From the NCBI GenBank assembly GCA_903897935.1, contig CAIUDO010000209.1, forward strand, positions 1 to 45,184: a stretch of DNA of 45,184 bases. Direction: 5' to 3'. Both the position numbers and the translations under genes were made by a program. Under the pieces are notes generated by a model, which was given only the letters and a program-made list of their open reading frames with translations, was not told the origin of the DNA and searched no databases. How positions within the stretch are numbered: position 1 is the first letter of the stretch; each line of letters starts with the position of its first letter. Positions 8,842 to 17,553 of this stretch are shown piece after piece. This stretch comes from an uncultured Pseudomonadota bacterium. GTDB taxonomy: Bacteria; Myxococcota_A; UBA796; GCA-2862545.

Positions 8842-10283
8842 TGGACCCGACCGCGCTCTCCCTCGTGCCGCCGCTGGTGGCGATCGTCCTCGCGTTCTGG
8901 ACGCGGCAGGTGCTGCCGGCCTTGTTCTTCGCCATCGTCACCGGCGGGCTCGTCCAGTGGTCCCGCACCGGCGACCCCTCGTCGGCCAACGTCGTCGCGC
9001 GCTACCTGTTGCCGTCGATCGGGAGCGCGGGGTTCGGTAAGATCCTCCTGATCTATTTGTGGTCGCTGGGCGGGCTCGTCGGCTTGTGGTCTCGAACCGG
9101 TGGCGCCGCGCACTTCGCGCGCGTGGTCGGCGAGAAGGTCGCCAAGGGGCCTCGCAGCGCGTTGTTGTTCACGTGGATCCTGGGCGTCGTGTTCCACCAA
9201 GGCGGGACGGTCAGCACGGTGCTCGCGGGCACCACCGCGCGCCCGGTGGCCGACCGGCACAAGGTGAGCCACGAGGAGCTGTCGTTCGTCGTGGACGCCA
9301 CGGCGTCGCCGGTCGCGACGGTGCTGCCGTTCAACGCGTGGCCTGCGTACGTCGCCACGTTGCTCGTCGGCACGGTGCCGCAGATCACCGACGAGGCGAC
9401 GGGCGTGGGGCAGTTCCTCGCCGCGATCCCGTTCAACTTCTACGCGATCTTCGCGGTGCTCGGCACGTTGTTGTTCAGCCTCGACCTGTTGCCGTGGGTG
9501 GGTCGGCGGATGTCCGCCGCGCGGGCGCGCGCGCGGTCGACGGGCGCGCTCGACGCCCCGGGCGCCCGCCCGATGCTCGGCGGCGACGCCCCGGACGCCC
9601 CCCCGGTCGCCAAGGGATACACACCGAGCTTGCTCGACTTCTTGGTGCCGCTCGGGGTGCTGGTCACGCTCGCGGTGGTGCCGTTCGCGCTCGGGCAGGC
9701 CGGCGTCATCCAGAACGGCGATTGGATCAACGAGGCGTTCTTGGGCGCGACGTTGTCGGCGATCTTGCTCGCGTTGGCGAAGGGCATGCGCTTACACGTC
9801 GCGATGGACGCGTTCCTCGATGGGTGCCGGTCGATGACCATCGGCGCGGTCGTGCTCGGGCTCGCGGTCACGCTCGGGGCCGTCACCAAGGACCTCGGCA
9901 CGGCGGGGTACGTGGTGGGTGCGTTGGGCGACTCGGTGCCCGTGCTGGTGCTGCCGGCGGCCCTCACCGTGCTGTGCATGGGCACCTCGTTCGCGACGGG
10001 CACGAGCTGGGGCACGTACGCGGTGGTGTTGCCGGTGGCGATGCCGCTCGCGTGGGCGCTCGCGCCCGACCCGACGTACCTGTCGATCTGCTTGGGGGCG
10101 GTGCTCGGCGGCGCGGTGTTCGGCGACCAGTGCTCTCCCATCAGCGACACCACGATCTTGTCGTCGATGTTCACCGGGTGCGACCTGATGGATCACACCC
10201 ACAGCCAGTGGCCGCTCGCGTTGCTGTTCGCCGGCTTCGCCACCGTCGCCAGCGTCGTCGCGACGGCGGTTCTGGTCGCGTGA
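8841..10283 (+). CDS. nhaC: NhaC-family Na+/H+ antiporter
   Basis: The 480-aa polytopic inner-membrane protein has about twelve hydrophobic segments and the NhaC-type blocks: VFHQGGTVSTVLAGTTARPVAD with DATASPVATVLPFNAWPAY (about 115-170), SFATGTSWGTYAVVLPVAMP (about 380-400), and FGDQCSPISDTTILSS (about 427-442). The family exchanges sodium for protons, or in some members organic anion pairs, so the exact substrate is uncertain. A hydrophilic loop rich in Ala/Pro/Arg (about 215-260) divides the two halves. The ATG overlaps the stop of the receptor gene and the stop overlaps the glycosyltransferase GTG, so the three genes form a translationally coupled unit. Confidence 0.88.
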   Translation: MDPTALSLVPPLVAIVLAFWTRQVLPALFFAIVTGGLVQWSRTGDPSSANVVARYLLPSIGSAGFGKILLIYLWSLGGLVGLWSRTGGAAHFARVVGEKVAKGPRSALLFTWILGVVFHQGGTVSTVLAGTTARPVADRHKVSHEELSFVVDATASPVATVLPFNAWPAYVATLLVGTVPQITDEATGVGQFLAAIPFNFYAIFAVLGTLLFSLDLLPWVGRRMSAARARARSTGALDAPGARPMLGGDAPDAPPVAKGYTPSLLDFLVPLGVLVTLAVVPFALGQAGVIQNGDWINEAFLGATLSAILLALAKGMRLHVAMDAFLDGCRSMTIGAVVLGLAVTLGAVTKDLGTAGYVVGALGDSVPVLVLPAALTVLCMGTSFATGTSWGTYAVVLPVAMPLAWALAPDPTYLSICLGAVLGGAVFGDQCSPISDTTILSSMFTGCDLMDHTHSQWPLALLFAGFATVASVVATAVLVA

Positions 10284-11410
10284 GCGCGCCGCGCGGGACG
10301 GTCCTCGTGATCGGCCCGTTCGCCGAGACGGCGGGCGGGGTGGTGACGTTCCAGAAGAACCTGGTCGAGCGGTCGCGGCTCAAGGAGCGGTGGCGGTTCG
10401 TGCGCCACTCGAACAGCCGTCCGCCCAAAGAAGACGTGACGGACAACCATCGTTATGGGGCGTTGTTCAACGCCGGGCCGCGCCGGTTCGTGGTGGGCGC
10501 GGTGGTGACGGCGCGCAACCTCGCGCGCTTGCCGGGGGTGATCCGCCGCGAGCGGCCGGACGTGGCGCAGATCCAGTCGTCGGACCTGCTCGTGTTCTGG
10601 GAGAGCGCGGCGTACTTGTGGGTGTGCCACCGGATGGGGGTGCCGGCGGTCGTTCGGTTCGGGGGGGCGTTCGACCACTTCTTCGACGGCAGCGGGTCGA
10701 TCGCGCGGCGGCTGATCCGGCGCGTGTTGCGGTCGCCGGAGCGGATCGTCGTGCAGTCCGAGGGGTGGAAGGAGCGGTTCGCGGCGCTGACGGACGCCCG
10801 ACGGCTCGTCGTGGTGCCGAACGCGGTGCCGGATCCGCCGCCGGCGCCGGAGCGGCCGGCGCGCACGACGGGGGTGCGGGCGCTGTGGTTGGCGACCGCG
10901 GATGCGCGTCGGAAGGGGCTGGAGACGGTGTTGGCGGCGGCGCCGTCGCTGCGTGGCGTAGTCGAGGTGCACGCGTACGCGGCGGGGGCGCCGGTGCGGG
11001 AGCGGGTGGCCGCGCTCGGGCTGGCGGACGTCATCGTGTGCCACGGGGTGGTGTCGCGCGACGAGATGGACCGGGCGTACCGGGAGGCGGACCTGTTCTT
11101 GATCCCGAGCTTCGGCGAGGGGTTCCCGAACTCGATGTTGGAGGCGATGCGGCACGCGTTGCCGGTGATCGGGGCGCCGGTGGGGGCGATCCCGGAGGTG
11201 ATCGACGCCGACGGGGGCGTGTTGGTCGCGGCCGACGACGCGGCGGGGCTGGCGCGGTCGGCGCTGCGGTTGGCGGGGGATCCCGGGCTACGGGCGGCGA
11301 TGGGGGCGCACAACCGGGAGGTCGTCCGGACGCGCTACGCGCTCGACGTGGTGTTCGCGCGCTTCGACGCGCTGTGGGCGGACGCGATCGCCGAGGGTCG
11401 GCGCCGCTGA
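10280..11410 (+). CDS. GT4-type (group 1) glycosyltransferase
   Basis: The 376-aa protein starts with GTG 10280, overlapping the antiporter stop (GTGA). The N-terminal domain opens VLVIGPFAETAGGVVTFQKNL, a glycine-rich donor/acceptor loop. The C-terminal domain holds ALWLATADARRKGLETVL and the GT4 signature EGFPNSMLE (E-x7-E, near residue 280) within FLIPSFGEGFPNSMLEAMRHALPVIG. It transfers a sugar from a nucleotide donor to a glycan or lipid acceptor on the cytoplasmic side. The specific sugar cannot be read from the sequence. Its pairing with an antiporter and receptor is unexpected; polysaccharide assembly genes lie elsewhere in the window. It ends 12 bases from the converging 727-aa gene. 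Confidence 0.9.
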   Translation: MSAPRGTVLVIGPFAETAGGVVTFQKNLVERSRLKERWRFVRHSNSRPPKEDVTDNHRYGALFNAGPRRFVVGAVVTARNLARLPGVIRRERPDVAQIQSSDLLVFWESAAYLWVCHRMGVPAVVRFGGAFDHFFDGSGSIARRLIRRVLRSPERIVVQSEGWKERFAALTDARRLVVVPNAVPDPPPAPERPARTTGVRALWLATADARRKGLETVLAAAPSLRGVVEVHAYAAGAPVRERVAALGLADVIVCHGVVSRDEMDRAYREADLFLIPSFGEGFPNSMLEAMRHALPVIGAPVGAIPEVIDADGGVLVAADDAAGLARSALRLAGDPGLRAAMGAHNREVVRTRYALDVVFARFDALWADAIAEGRRR

Positions 11411-11422
11411 CGGGCGGCGCTC

Positions 11423-13606
11423 TCACCACGCGGCGGCGCGTCGGGCGCGGATCTCGATGGCGAGCTGGGTGTCTGCGTCGACGACGAGGTGTTCGAAGCG
11501 GATCGGGTCGGTCGGGGTCGGCATCAGCAGGGCGACGCGCGTCGCGGTGACGCCTCCTTCGCCGAACTCGGTCAGCGTGCGCGGCGGTCGCGGGGGCGCC
11601 GGGACGTCCACGCGGCGCGGGGACGGGATGGGCCAGGCCCCAGGGAGCAGCGTCTCTTGCGACGACACCACCCCAGGCGCTACGGCGCCGGGGACCCGCG
11701 GGAGGGGGGGCGCCAGGGTCTCGGTGGTGGCGATCGCGTCGACGGGCTCTCGCAGGACCACGACCTCGGTGTACCCGAATGGGTCGTAGTTGAAGTTCAC
11801 GCTGAACGTGCCGCTGACCGGGCCGCAGATGTTCGCGCCGTCGAGCATGTACCCCGCGTCGCTCGACGCGACGGCATCCGCGTCGGGAGGCTCGGCCGCC
11901 TCGGGGGCCTGGGCGAGCCCGCCACCGTCGTCGCCCGCCCGCGCTTCTTCGGCGCGCGCCGAGGTCTCTTGGGCGAGCGCCCGCGCGCTCGCTTGCTCTT
12001 GGATGCGCAGCGCCTGCACGACGTCGCCGTCGTAGGCCCCTCGCGCCGCCCACAGGTTCTGTTGCAGGTCCCGGACGTTGTCGTTGGACGCCCCGAGCGC
12101 CTCCAGCGCGTCGAGGCTCGATTGTGCGCGGTCGAGGTCGTTGGCGAGCCACGCGTCGACGGCGGCTTCGTATACGACGTCGGCGCGCGCGATCTCGCTC
12201 GGGGCGGCCAGCCCGTACGTCAGCCCGGTGGCCTGCGAGAACGACGCGACCTCGTCTCGCGCGCGCCGGGCCCGGGGCCGCCAGCCGCGGGGCAGGCCGA
12301 CGGTGGCGCGGCTGACCGCTACGTCCGCGGACACCGCCGGCAGCTCCAGGGTCCGCGCGCGCGCCCACGCCGGGCCCTCGACCAAGACGACAAGCTCGAC
12401 CGGGAAAGAGAGCGCGCCTTCGATCGCCTCGACCGACCGGGGCAGCGGCAGCAGCCAGCCCGCCGCGCCGTCGGACGCGGGCGTCACCGGGGCGCGGTCG
12501 ACGGTCACGCTGAGCAGGCGGGACCCGCCCGGCGGGGTCACCCGCAGCCACTGAGCGCGGTCGTTCCGTACGTCGAGCAGCCCGCGGATCAGGACGCGCC
12601 CGTCCGGCGACGCGGCGACCTGCCAGTCCGCGACGTCGACCACCACCGGAGGGCCGGGCAGCGGCTCGAATCGGTGCACGTCGATCGTGGCGGCGCGCAC
12701 GCCGACGAACGACGCGGTCGAGGCGCCGTCGACGAGGTCGCGGGCCCACGCCGGCAGCTCCGTCGATGACGAACCGTCGACGTGCGGCACGAGCTCGACC
12801 TGCCCGACGCGCGCGACCTGGAGCGCGGCCTCGTGGCGGGCGACGCCCTCCGGCTGGACCACCGGCGCGACCAGCGCCGCCCCGTCGCCGGCTGGCGCGC
12901 TCCACGACAGCTCGACCTCCGCGACCGCGGACGGCGCGGTCCTCACGACGAGGCGGTCCCCGTCGCGGGTGACGTCGCCGTCCCCTCGGCAGGTGGCGTC
13001 AGCGGGCAGACCCGGCACCACCACCTCTTGCCGCGTGACATCGCCACGCAGCGCGGTCCAACGGATCCGCGCGGACCAGGTCGCGCGCGCGTCGTCGACG
13101 GTGACCCCCAGGCCGAGCGTGGAGACGATCAGGTCGCCGCGCGGTGCGGTGCGGGCGCCCTGGAGCGTGAGCGTGGCCGGGGCCCCCGCCCACCCCGTCG
13201 ACGTCATCGCGTAGCCCTCGTCGATGGGCGCGATGCCGGCGGGCAGATCGAGGGCGCCGATCGCGGCGGGGAGCAGGGCGAACGGCCCCGGCCCATGACC
13301 GCGCACCTGTACGAGGGCGGGCCCGTCGAGGTCGAGCCGCAGACCCTCCGGCGTGACGTCGACCGGGACGCCGTCGATGGTGGCGCTGGTGACGGTGAGG
13401 CCGGCGATGGGCGCCGCGGCGACGGCCGGACCGCCGAGCGGGCGCACCGTCCACGTCGCGACGACGTCGAAGCCTCCGTCGTCGGCGACGCGCACGACGA
13501 CCTCCCGGCGGGACGCCGCGACGATCGAGGGCGGGTCGTGCGGCGCGTCCTGGAGGGCGAGCCAGGTCGGCAGCAGGAGGATGGCGGTGGCGGCGTCGGT
13601 GGGCAC
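11423..13606 (-). CDS. large secreted protein of unknown function
   Basis: The 727-aa protein begins at GTG 13606 with a GGGAGG site upstream and an N-terminal hydrophobic stretch (TAILLLPTWLALQDAP) that looks like a signal peptide. Residues 30-440 are beta-rich with alternating hydrophobic residues and many Val/Thr/Asp, like stacked beta-sandwich domains. Residues 455-560 are helical and TPR-like (VYEAAVDAWLANDLDRAQSSLDALEALG), then an Ala/Glu-rich coil. A conserved-looking segment AGYMLDGANICGPVSG followed by FNYDPFGYTEVVV begins near residue 590, and a proline-rich region and final strand-rich tail follow. I recognise no named family. It follows a LytS/LytR pair on the same strand after 118 bases and may be the regulated output, or simply a neighbour. 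Confidence 0.75.
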   Translation of the reverse strand: MPTDAATAILLLPTWLALQDAPHDPPSIVAASRREVVVRVADDGGFDVVATWTVRPLGGPAVAAAPIAGLTVTSATIDGVPVDVTPEGLRLDLDGPALVQVRGHGPGPFALLPAAIGALDLPAGIAPIDEGYAMTSTGWAGAPATLTLQGARTAPRGDLIVSTLGLGVTVDDARATWSARIRWTALRGDVTRQEVVVPGLPADATCRGDGDVTRDGDRLVVRTAPSAVAEVELSWSAPAGDGAALVAPVVQPEGVARHEAALQVARVGQVELVPHVDGSSSTELPAWARDLVDGASTASFVGVRAATIDVHRFEPLPGPPVVVDVADWQVAASPDGRVLIRGLLDVRNDRAQWLRVTPPGGSRLLSVTVDRAPVTPASDGAAGWLLPLPRSVEAIEGALSFPVELVVLVEGPAWARARTLELPAVSADVAVSRATVGLPRGWRPRARRARDEVASFSQATGLTYGLAAPSEIARADVVYEAAVDAWLANDLDRAQSSLDALEALGASNDNVRDLQQNLWAARGAYDGDVVQALRIQEQASARALAQETSARAEEARAGDDGGGLAQAPEAAEPPDADAVASSDAGYMLDGANICGPVSGTFSVNFNYDPFGYTEVVVLREPVDAIATTETLAPPLPRVPGAVAPGVVSSQETLLPGAWPIPSPRRVDVPAPPRPPRTLTEFGEGGVTATRVALLMPTPTDPIRFEHLVVDADTQLAIEIRARRAAAW

Positions 13607-13724
13607 GGTGGGCCTCCCGCCTGGGAGGTGCGCCGAGCCGAGCGGGTGTCAACCCTCCGGCGCGCGCGTAGGATCGTGGTTGATGTTCGGAGCCACCTGA
13701 TGGACCCGGAAATGAGGATGGACG

Positions 13725-14408
13725 TCACGAACCGGTCAGCCGCGCCTTCAGCGCGCCCAGGTGGCGACGGCTCACCGGGACCCGTTGCCCGTCGCGGAGG
13801 ACCACGCAGAACCCGTCGCCGTCCGGGACCAACGCGGTGATGGCGTCCAGCCGGACCACGTCGGCGCGATGCACACGGATCAACCCGTCCAACGTGGCTT
13901 CTAGGGAGGACAGGCTCTGCTCGACGAGGTGCTCGCGGCCGTCCACCGTGAACGCCGTGTACTTCTCGACGGCTTGGAACCGCACGATCTCCTCGGGGGC
14001 GAACACATGGACCCCGTCGCGCCCGCGCGCCACCACCCGGGGGGCCGGCGGGGGCGCCGCGCGCCGTCCAGCGACCCGCGCGAGGGCGCGCTCCAGCTTG
14101 GCCGCGTCGATCGGCTTGACCAGGTAGTCCACCGCGGCGGCGTCGAACGCGTCGAGGGCGTGCTCGGCGTACGCGGTCGTGAACACCACAGCGACGGACG
14201 GCGGCAACCGTCGGGCCACCTCCAGGCCGTCGAGGCCGGGCATGTGGATGTCGAGCAACACGACGTCCGGCGACCACGACGCCGCTGATCCCAGGGCGGA
14301 GGCGCCATCTCCGGCCTCTGCGATATCGGTCACCGTCACGACGCGCGCGAGCATCCGCACCAACCGACGTCGGGCCAGCGGCTCGTCGTCGACGACGAGC
14401 ACCTTCAC
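13725..14408 (-). CDS. LytTR-family response regulator
   Basis: The 227-aa protein has an N-terminal receiver domain (VLVVDDEPLARRRL; phosphoacceptor Asp53 in VLLDIHMPGLDG; FTTAYAEHALDAF; Lys in DYLVKPID). A C-terminal LytTR DNA-binding domain covers about 130-225 (VRFQAVEKYTAFTVDGREHLVEQSL, LIRVHRADVVRLDAI, DGQRVPVSRRHLGALKARL). LytTR regulators bind direct repeats to control surface, fimbrial or virulence genes. Its start overlaps the stop of the kinase gene (ATGA), so the two are made together. All catalytic positions expected of an active receiver are visible. Confidence 0.95.
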   Translation of the reverse strand: MKVLVVDDEPLARRRLVRMLARVVTVTDIAEAGDGASALGSAASWSPDVVLLDIHMPGLDGLEVARRLPPSVAVVFTTAYAEHALDAFDAAAVDYLVKPIDAAKLERALARVAGRRAAPPPAPRVVARGRDGVHVFAPEEIVRFQAVEKYTAFTVDGREHLVEQSLSSLEATLDGLIRVHRADVVRLDAITALVPDGDGFCVVLRDGQRVPVSRRHLGALKARLTGS

Positions 14409-15451
14409 GCGGGCACCACGACGCGCACGGCGCAGCCCCCGCCCGGCGCCGCGCCGAGCGCGACGCTGGCGTCCGCGCCGTACAACAACGTCAGGCGGTC
14501 ACGCAGGTCGCGCACCGCGGTCCCGGAGCCGTTGTGGCCCGACGCGCCGGGTCCTGGGCCGTCGTCGTCGACCTCCAGCACGAGGTGGGCCCCCTCGCGG
14601 CGCGCGCCGACGCGGACCGTCCCCGGGCCCACCCTGCCGCCGACGCCGTGTACGACGGCGTTCTCGACCAGCGGCTGCAGCAAGAACGGAGGGACCAGTA
14701 CGCCCTCGACGTCGGGATCGACCTCGATCGACACCACGAGGCGGTCTTCGAACCGCGCTTGCTCGACGTGCAGGTAGTCCCGCACCGCCGCGATCTCCTC
14801 CCGCAAGGGCACGCTCGCGCGCCTTCCGGCGTCGAGCGCGTACCGGAACACCGACGACAGCCGCTCGAGCACGCGCTCGGCCTTCGCGGGGTCCTCCTCG
14901 ATGAGCGCGGCCACCGCGTTGAGGGCGTTGAACAAGAAGTGGGGGTTCGTCCTCGACTGCAGCACCCGAAGCTCGGCGAGCAGCGCCTGGCGCCGGGCGT
15001 CGGCTTCGCGCGCCGTCGCCTCGCGGACCCGCGCCCGCTGGCGATCCCACACAAACACGGCCCCCACCGTGCCGAGGCTCATCACGAGGCCGATCCGCCA
15101 CAGGTTCGCGCGGACCGCGCCGACGTCCTCGCCGAGGGCGCCGATCAGGCGCGCCGCGACCTCGGCCCCGGCGAGGGTGCCGACGAGCACGACGGCGCCG
15201 TGGGCGAGCGCGCGACCGGTCTGGGTGCGTGGCCGAACGCGGTCCGACAGGTGGTAGGTGAGCTGGACCGCGGTGGCGATGCAGGCGGTCGCGAGCATCA
15301 CGGTGGCCCACTGGTGCCCGAACGCCGCCCACGACCCGGGCACACCGAACACGACGGCGAGCGCGGTGGGCGCGGCGACGTAGACGAGCACGACCATGAC
15401 GATCCGCTCGCGCGCCGTCATCGGCCCGCCGGTCCACAACGGCTCGTTCAT
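14405..15451 (-). CDS. LytS-type sensor histidine kinase
   Basis: The 348-aa protein has four hydrophobic segments in the first 150 residues (MVVLVYVAAPTALAVVFGV, WATVMLATACIATAVQL, LAHGAVVLVGTLAGAEVAARLIG, IGLVMSLGTVGAVFVW), a short charged coil, then the HisKA_7TM/LytS-type phosphoacceptor block LQSRTNPHFLFNALN with His171. The HATPase_c domain follows (LLQPLVENAVVHGV, then DDDGPGPG and GSGTAVRDLRDRLTLLYG). It should phosphorylate the partner regulator, whose gene overlaps its stop. No extracellular sensing domain is present, so the signal is sensed within the membrane or through a partner. The lipoprotein gene 6 bases upstream is a candidate partner (inference). Confidence 0.95.
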   Translation of the reverse strand: MNEPLWTGGPMTARERIVMVVLVYVAAPTALAVVFGVPGSWAAFGHQWATVMLATACIATAVQLTYHLSDRVRPRTQTGRALAHGAVVLVGTLAGAEVAARLIGALGEDVGAVRANLWRIGLVMSLGTVGAVFVWDRQRARVREATAREADARRQALLAELRVLQSRTNPHFLFNALNAVAALIEEDPAKAERVLERLSSVFRYALDAGRRASVPLREEIAAVRDYLHVEQARFEDRLVVSIEVDPDVEGVLVPPFLLQPLVENAVVHGVGGRVGPGTVRVGARREGAHLVLEVDDDGPGPGASGHNGSGTAVRDLRDRLTLLYGADASVALGAAPGGGCAVRVVVPA

Positions 15452-15457
15452 CGCGCT

Positions 15458-15991
15458 CTATTCCTGCCGGGTCAAGCTGAGGACCGCGTGCGTCTCGCCG
15501 CGGACCTTGGCCTCGAGCCGCAGCGTGTCCTCCCCCGCTTCTACCGTAGCGGAGAGGTAGTCGGGGTCGTCCGGGTAGATCCAGGTCACCACGTCACCGT
15601 CGATCGAGGCGGGGGTCAGGACGTAGCTCTGCTTGAACACCCCGGCCATTTCGCCGCTCTCGACGAGCGTCCAGGTCCCGTCGTCGGCGCGGCTGTACGT
15701 CCACGTGAACGTGAAGCCGTAGCCGCTGTCGGCCAACGCGGTGAGGGTGTCGTCGCCTTGCCACCCGAACGACCACCCGAACGGGAACGCGCCGACGGGG
15801 GTCGGGTCGGCGCTCCCGACCCAGGTCCCTTCGTGCCGGTCCAGGTGAGCGCGTAAGGCGTCGCCGTCGATCGCCTCGGACTCAGTCGCGGTCTCGGACC
15901 CGGTCTCCGAGTCCGGAGCGGGCTGAGCCGTCTCGCCCGCGGACGACGGGGCGGTGTCGGGCGACGAACAAGCGAAGAACAGGACGAGCAT
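15458..15991 (-). CDS. lipoprotein of unknown function, upstream of the LytS/LytR pair
   Basis: The 177-aa product begins MLVLFFACSSPD: a very short signal with a lipobox-like LFFAC, so it is predicted to be lipid-anchored. A Ser/Thr/Glu/Ala-rich linker follows (about residues 10-45). The globular part has tryptophan- and aspartate-rich strands (GTWVGSADPTPVG, FPFGWSFGWQGDDTL, GFTFTWTYSRADDGTWTLVESGEM), resembling small beta-barrel or lipocalin-like proteins; no family is assigned. ATG 15991 is chosen because GGAGGT lies four bases upstream, while the ATG at 16012 has none. It ends 6 bases before the kinase gene, so it probably shares its transcript. Confidence 0.78.
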   Translation of the reverse strand: MLVLFFACSSPDTAPSSAGETAQPAPDSETGSETATESEAIDGDALRAHLDRHEGTWVGSADPTPVGAFPFGWSFGWQGDDTLTALADSGYGFTFTWTYSRADDGTWTLVESGEMAGVFKQSYVLTPASIDGDVVTWIYPDDPDYLSATVEAGEDTLRLEAKVRGETHAVLSLTRQE

Positions 15992-16115
15992 GAGGACCTC
16001 CGCGCCCGTCATGGTCGACCGGGCGCGGCGGCGCAGCCCGTTCCCGACGAGCGGCGGCCAGCGACCGACGAGCGGCGATCCGCCGGCCGCCGACGCGGAG
16101 CGCTGCGGGTGCCGG

Positions 16116-16952
16116 TCAGAGCTCCGCGATGTGCCGCTCGGCGGCGGCCCGGCGCTCCTGCACCCACGGGTACGGCCGGTCCGAGTGCTGCTCGACGACC
16201 TCCGCGAACCGCGCACGCGCCTCGGCCTGCCGCCCCACGTAGCGCAGGCACGCCCCATGATGGAACGCCTGCCAGCCCGGATCCGCGCCGAGCGTCTGCC
16301 GGGGCTCCAGCTCCCCGCGGTCGAGCCCCGCCAACAGGGCCGGGATCCCGGCGTAGCGCGTCAGCCAGGGCACAACGTGGTCCTCGAGCTCCCGGGTCAG
16401 GAGGCTGAAGCCCTCCTCCAGCGGCGTCGCCGGGATCACGATCCCCGGCGGACTGCCCAGGTCGGACAGGGTGCGGGTGCCCGCGTAGGACGTCGCCGAG
16501 CTCCGATCGCCGTCCGGCCGCAGGGTCCAGAACGCGCGGGCGGCGAGCCGATCGTGGCGCGGCGGGAGGAACTCGACGCCCTGGACCAGGCCGTCGACCC
16601 ACCGCTGCACCATCCGCGGTCGGACCTGCGCGAAGCCGAGCGGCGCCACGGCCCGCGTGGTCCAGCCCTTGATCAGGGTCTCGAGCGCATCGCCCGAGAC
16701 GTTCGGCGGCGTCAGCCCGAGCTCCGAGAGGCGCGCCACGTCGCGTCCGCGCTGCGGGTCGTGCACCGTCCAGCCCGAGCGCATTGCCGCGGCCATCAGC
16801 CCGAGCGCGAAGCCGTGGACCGCCTCGTCCCCGCCCTTCAGGACCACGAGCACGTGCCCTTCACCGGCGTGGAGCTCGGCGGCGTCGTGCGCTCGCGGCA
16901 GCTCCTCGACCGCCTCCAGCGACGCCCCGCGCACGATCAGGTCCATGGACAT
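16116..16952 (-). CDS. hypothetical protein
   Basis: The 278-aa product has no signal peptide or membrane helix and no family that I recognise. It looks like a soluble alpha/beta protein: SLEAVEELPRAHDAAELHAGEGHVLVVLKGGDEAVHGFALGL is followed by WTVHDPQRGRDVARL. The C-terminus is TPR-like (GWQAFHHGACLRYVGRQAEARARFAEVVEQHSD). ATG 16952 is preferred because AGGAGG lies six bases upstream; MDLIV at 16946 is an alternative. It is 124 bases upstream of the lipoprotein gene on the same strand. Confidence 0.65.
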   Translation of the reverse strand: MSMDLIVRGASLEAVEELPRAHDAAELHAGEGHVLVVLKGGDEAVHGFALGLMAAAMRSGWTVHDPQRGRDVARLSELGLTPPNVSGDALETLIKGWTTRAVAPLGFAQVRPRMVQRWVDGLVQGVEFLPPRHDRLAARAFWTLRPDGDRSSATSYAGTRTLSDLGSPPGIVIPATPLEEGFSLLTRELEDHVVPWLTRYAGIPALLAGLDRGELEPRQTLGADPGWQAFHHGACLRYVGRQAEARARFAEVVEQHSDRPYPWVQERRAAAERHIAEL

Positions 16953-17046
16953 CGGCGACCTCCTACGAGCGCGGCACCTACGCCGAAGAGCCCAGGTGCG
17001 CCCCCGATCTCTTGGCCGATCCGGACGCGGGCGGTGCGTAGCACGG

Positions 17047-17553
17047 CTACCGCTGGGGCCCGTACACCTCGGCCGACGTCGCCGCCCACGCCTGAGCGAG
17101 CGGCCCGAACGACTCCGGCGCCCGAAGATCGCCCCGCACGCGCACCTGGTGCCCGTCGACGGACACGGTCAGGTCGTGGAGCTCCACCACGCCTCCGCCC
17201 GGGAGCCGGGCGCCCGGCTCCAGGAGCGGGCCGATCGTCTGGCCGTCGAGACCCGCGATGAGGGGCGCCCACGCCGCGCGCGTCGCGGTGGCGCGTCGGG
17301 CCCCGGCGTCTGGGAGCGGCGGCAGCGGCTCGTACGTCGACCGCGGCGCCTCGGGCACGGTCGGCCACGCCTCAGTCCACGCCCCGTCCTCCCGCAAGCG
17401 CAGGACGTACCCGGTGTCGGCGTCGGTCAGCTCGAACACGGCGGGCGTAGTGGGCACGGTGGGCTCCGGGGCCGGGGTGGGGGCAGGGGGGGCGGCAGCC
17501 GGTGGCTCGACGGCGCACGCGAGGCCGATGAGGAGCGCGATCAGACCGTCCAC
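17047..17553 (-). CDS. small lipoprotein of unknown function
   Basis: The 168-aa product begins DGLIALLIGLACAVEPP: lipobox-like GLAC with Cys13, then a Pro/Ala-rich spacer typical of surface lipoproteins, then a compact domain (AVFELTDADTGYVLRLREDGAWTEAW, VELHDLTVSVDGHQVRVRGDLR). No family is recognised. The first codon (GTG 17553) lies inside the last codons of the OmpA-metzincin gene; the two overlap by 13 bases. The AGGAG site is unusually close to that GTG, so the exact start is uncertain. Coupled translation with the metzincin gene is likely. Confidence 0.68.
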   Translation of the reverse strand: MDGLIALLIGLACAVEPPAAAPPAPTPAPEPTVPTTPAVFELTDADTGYVLRLREDGAWTEAWPTVPEAPRSTYEPLPPLPDAGARRATATRAAWAPLIAGLDGQTIGPLLEPGARLPGGGVVELHDLTVSVDGHQVRVRGDLRAPESFGPLAQAWAATSAEVYGPQR

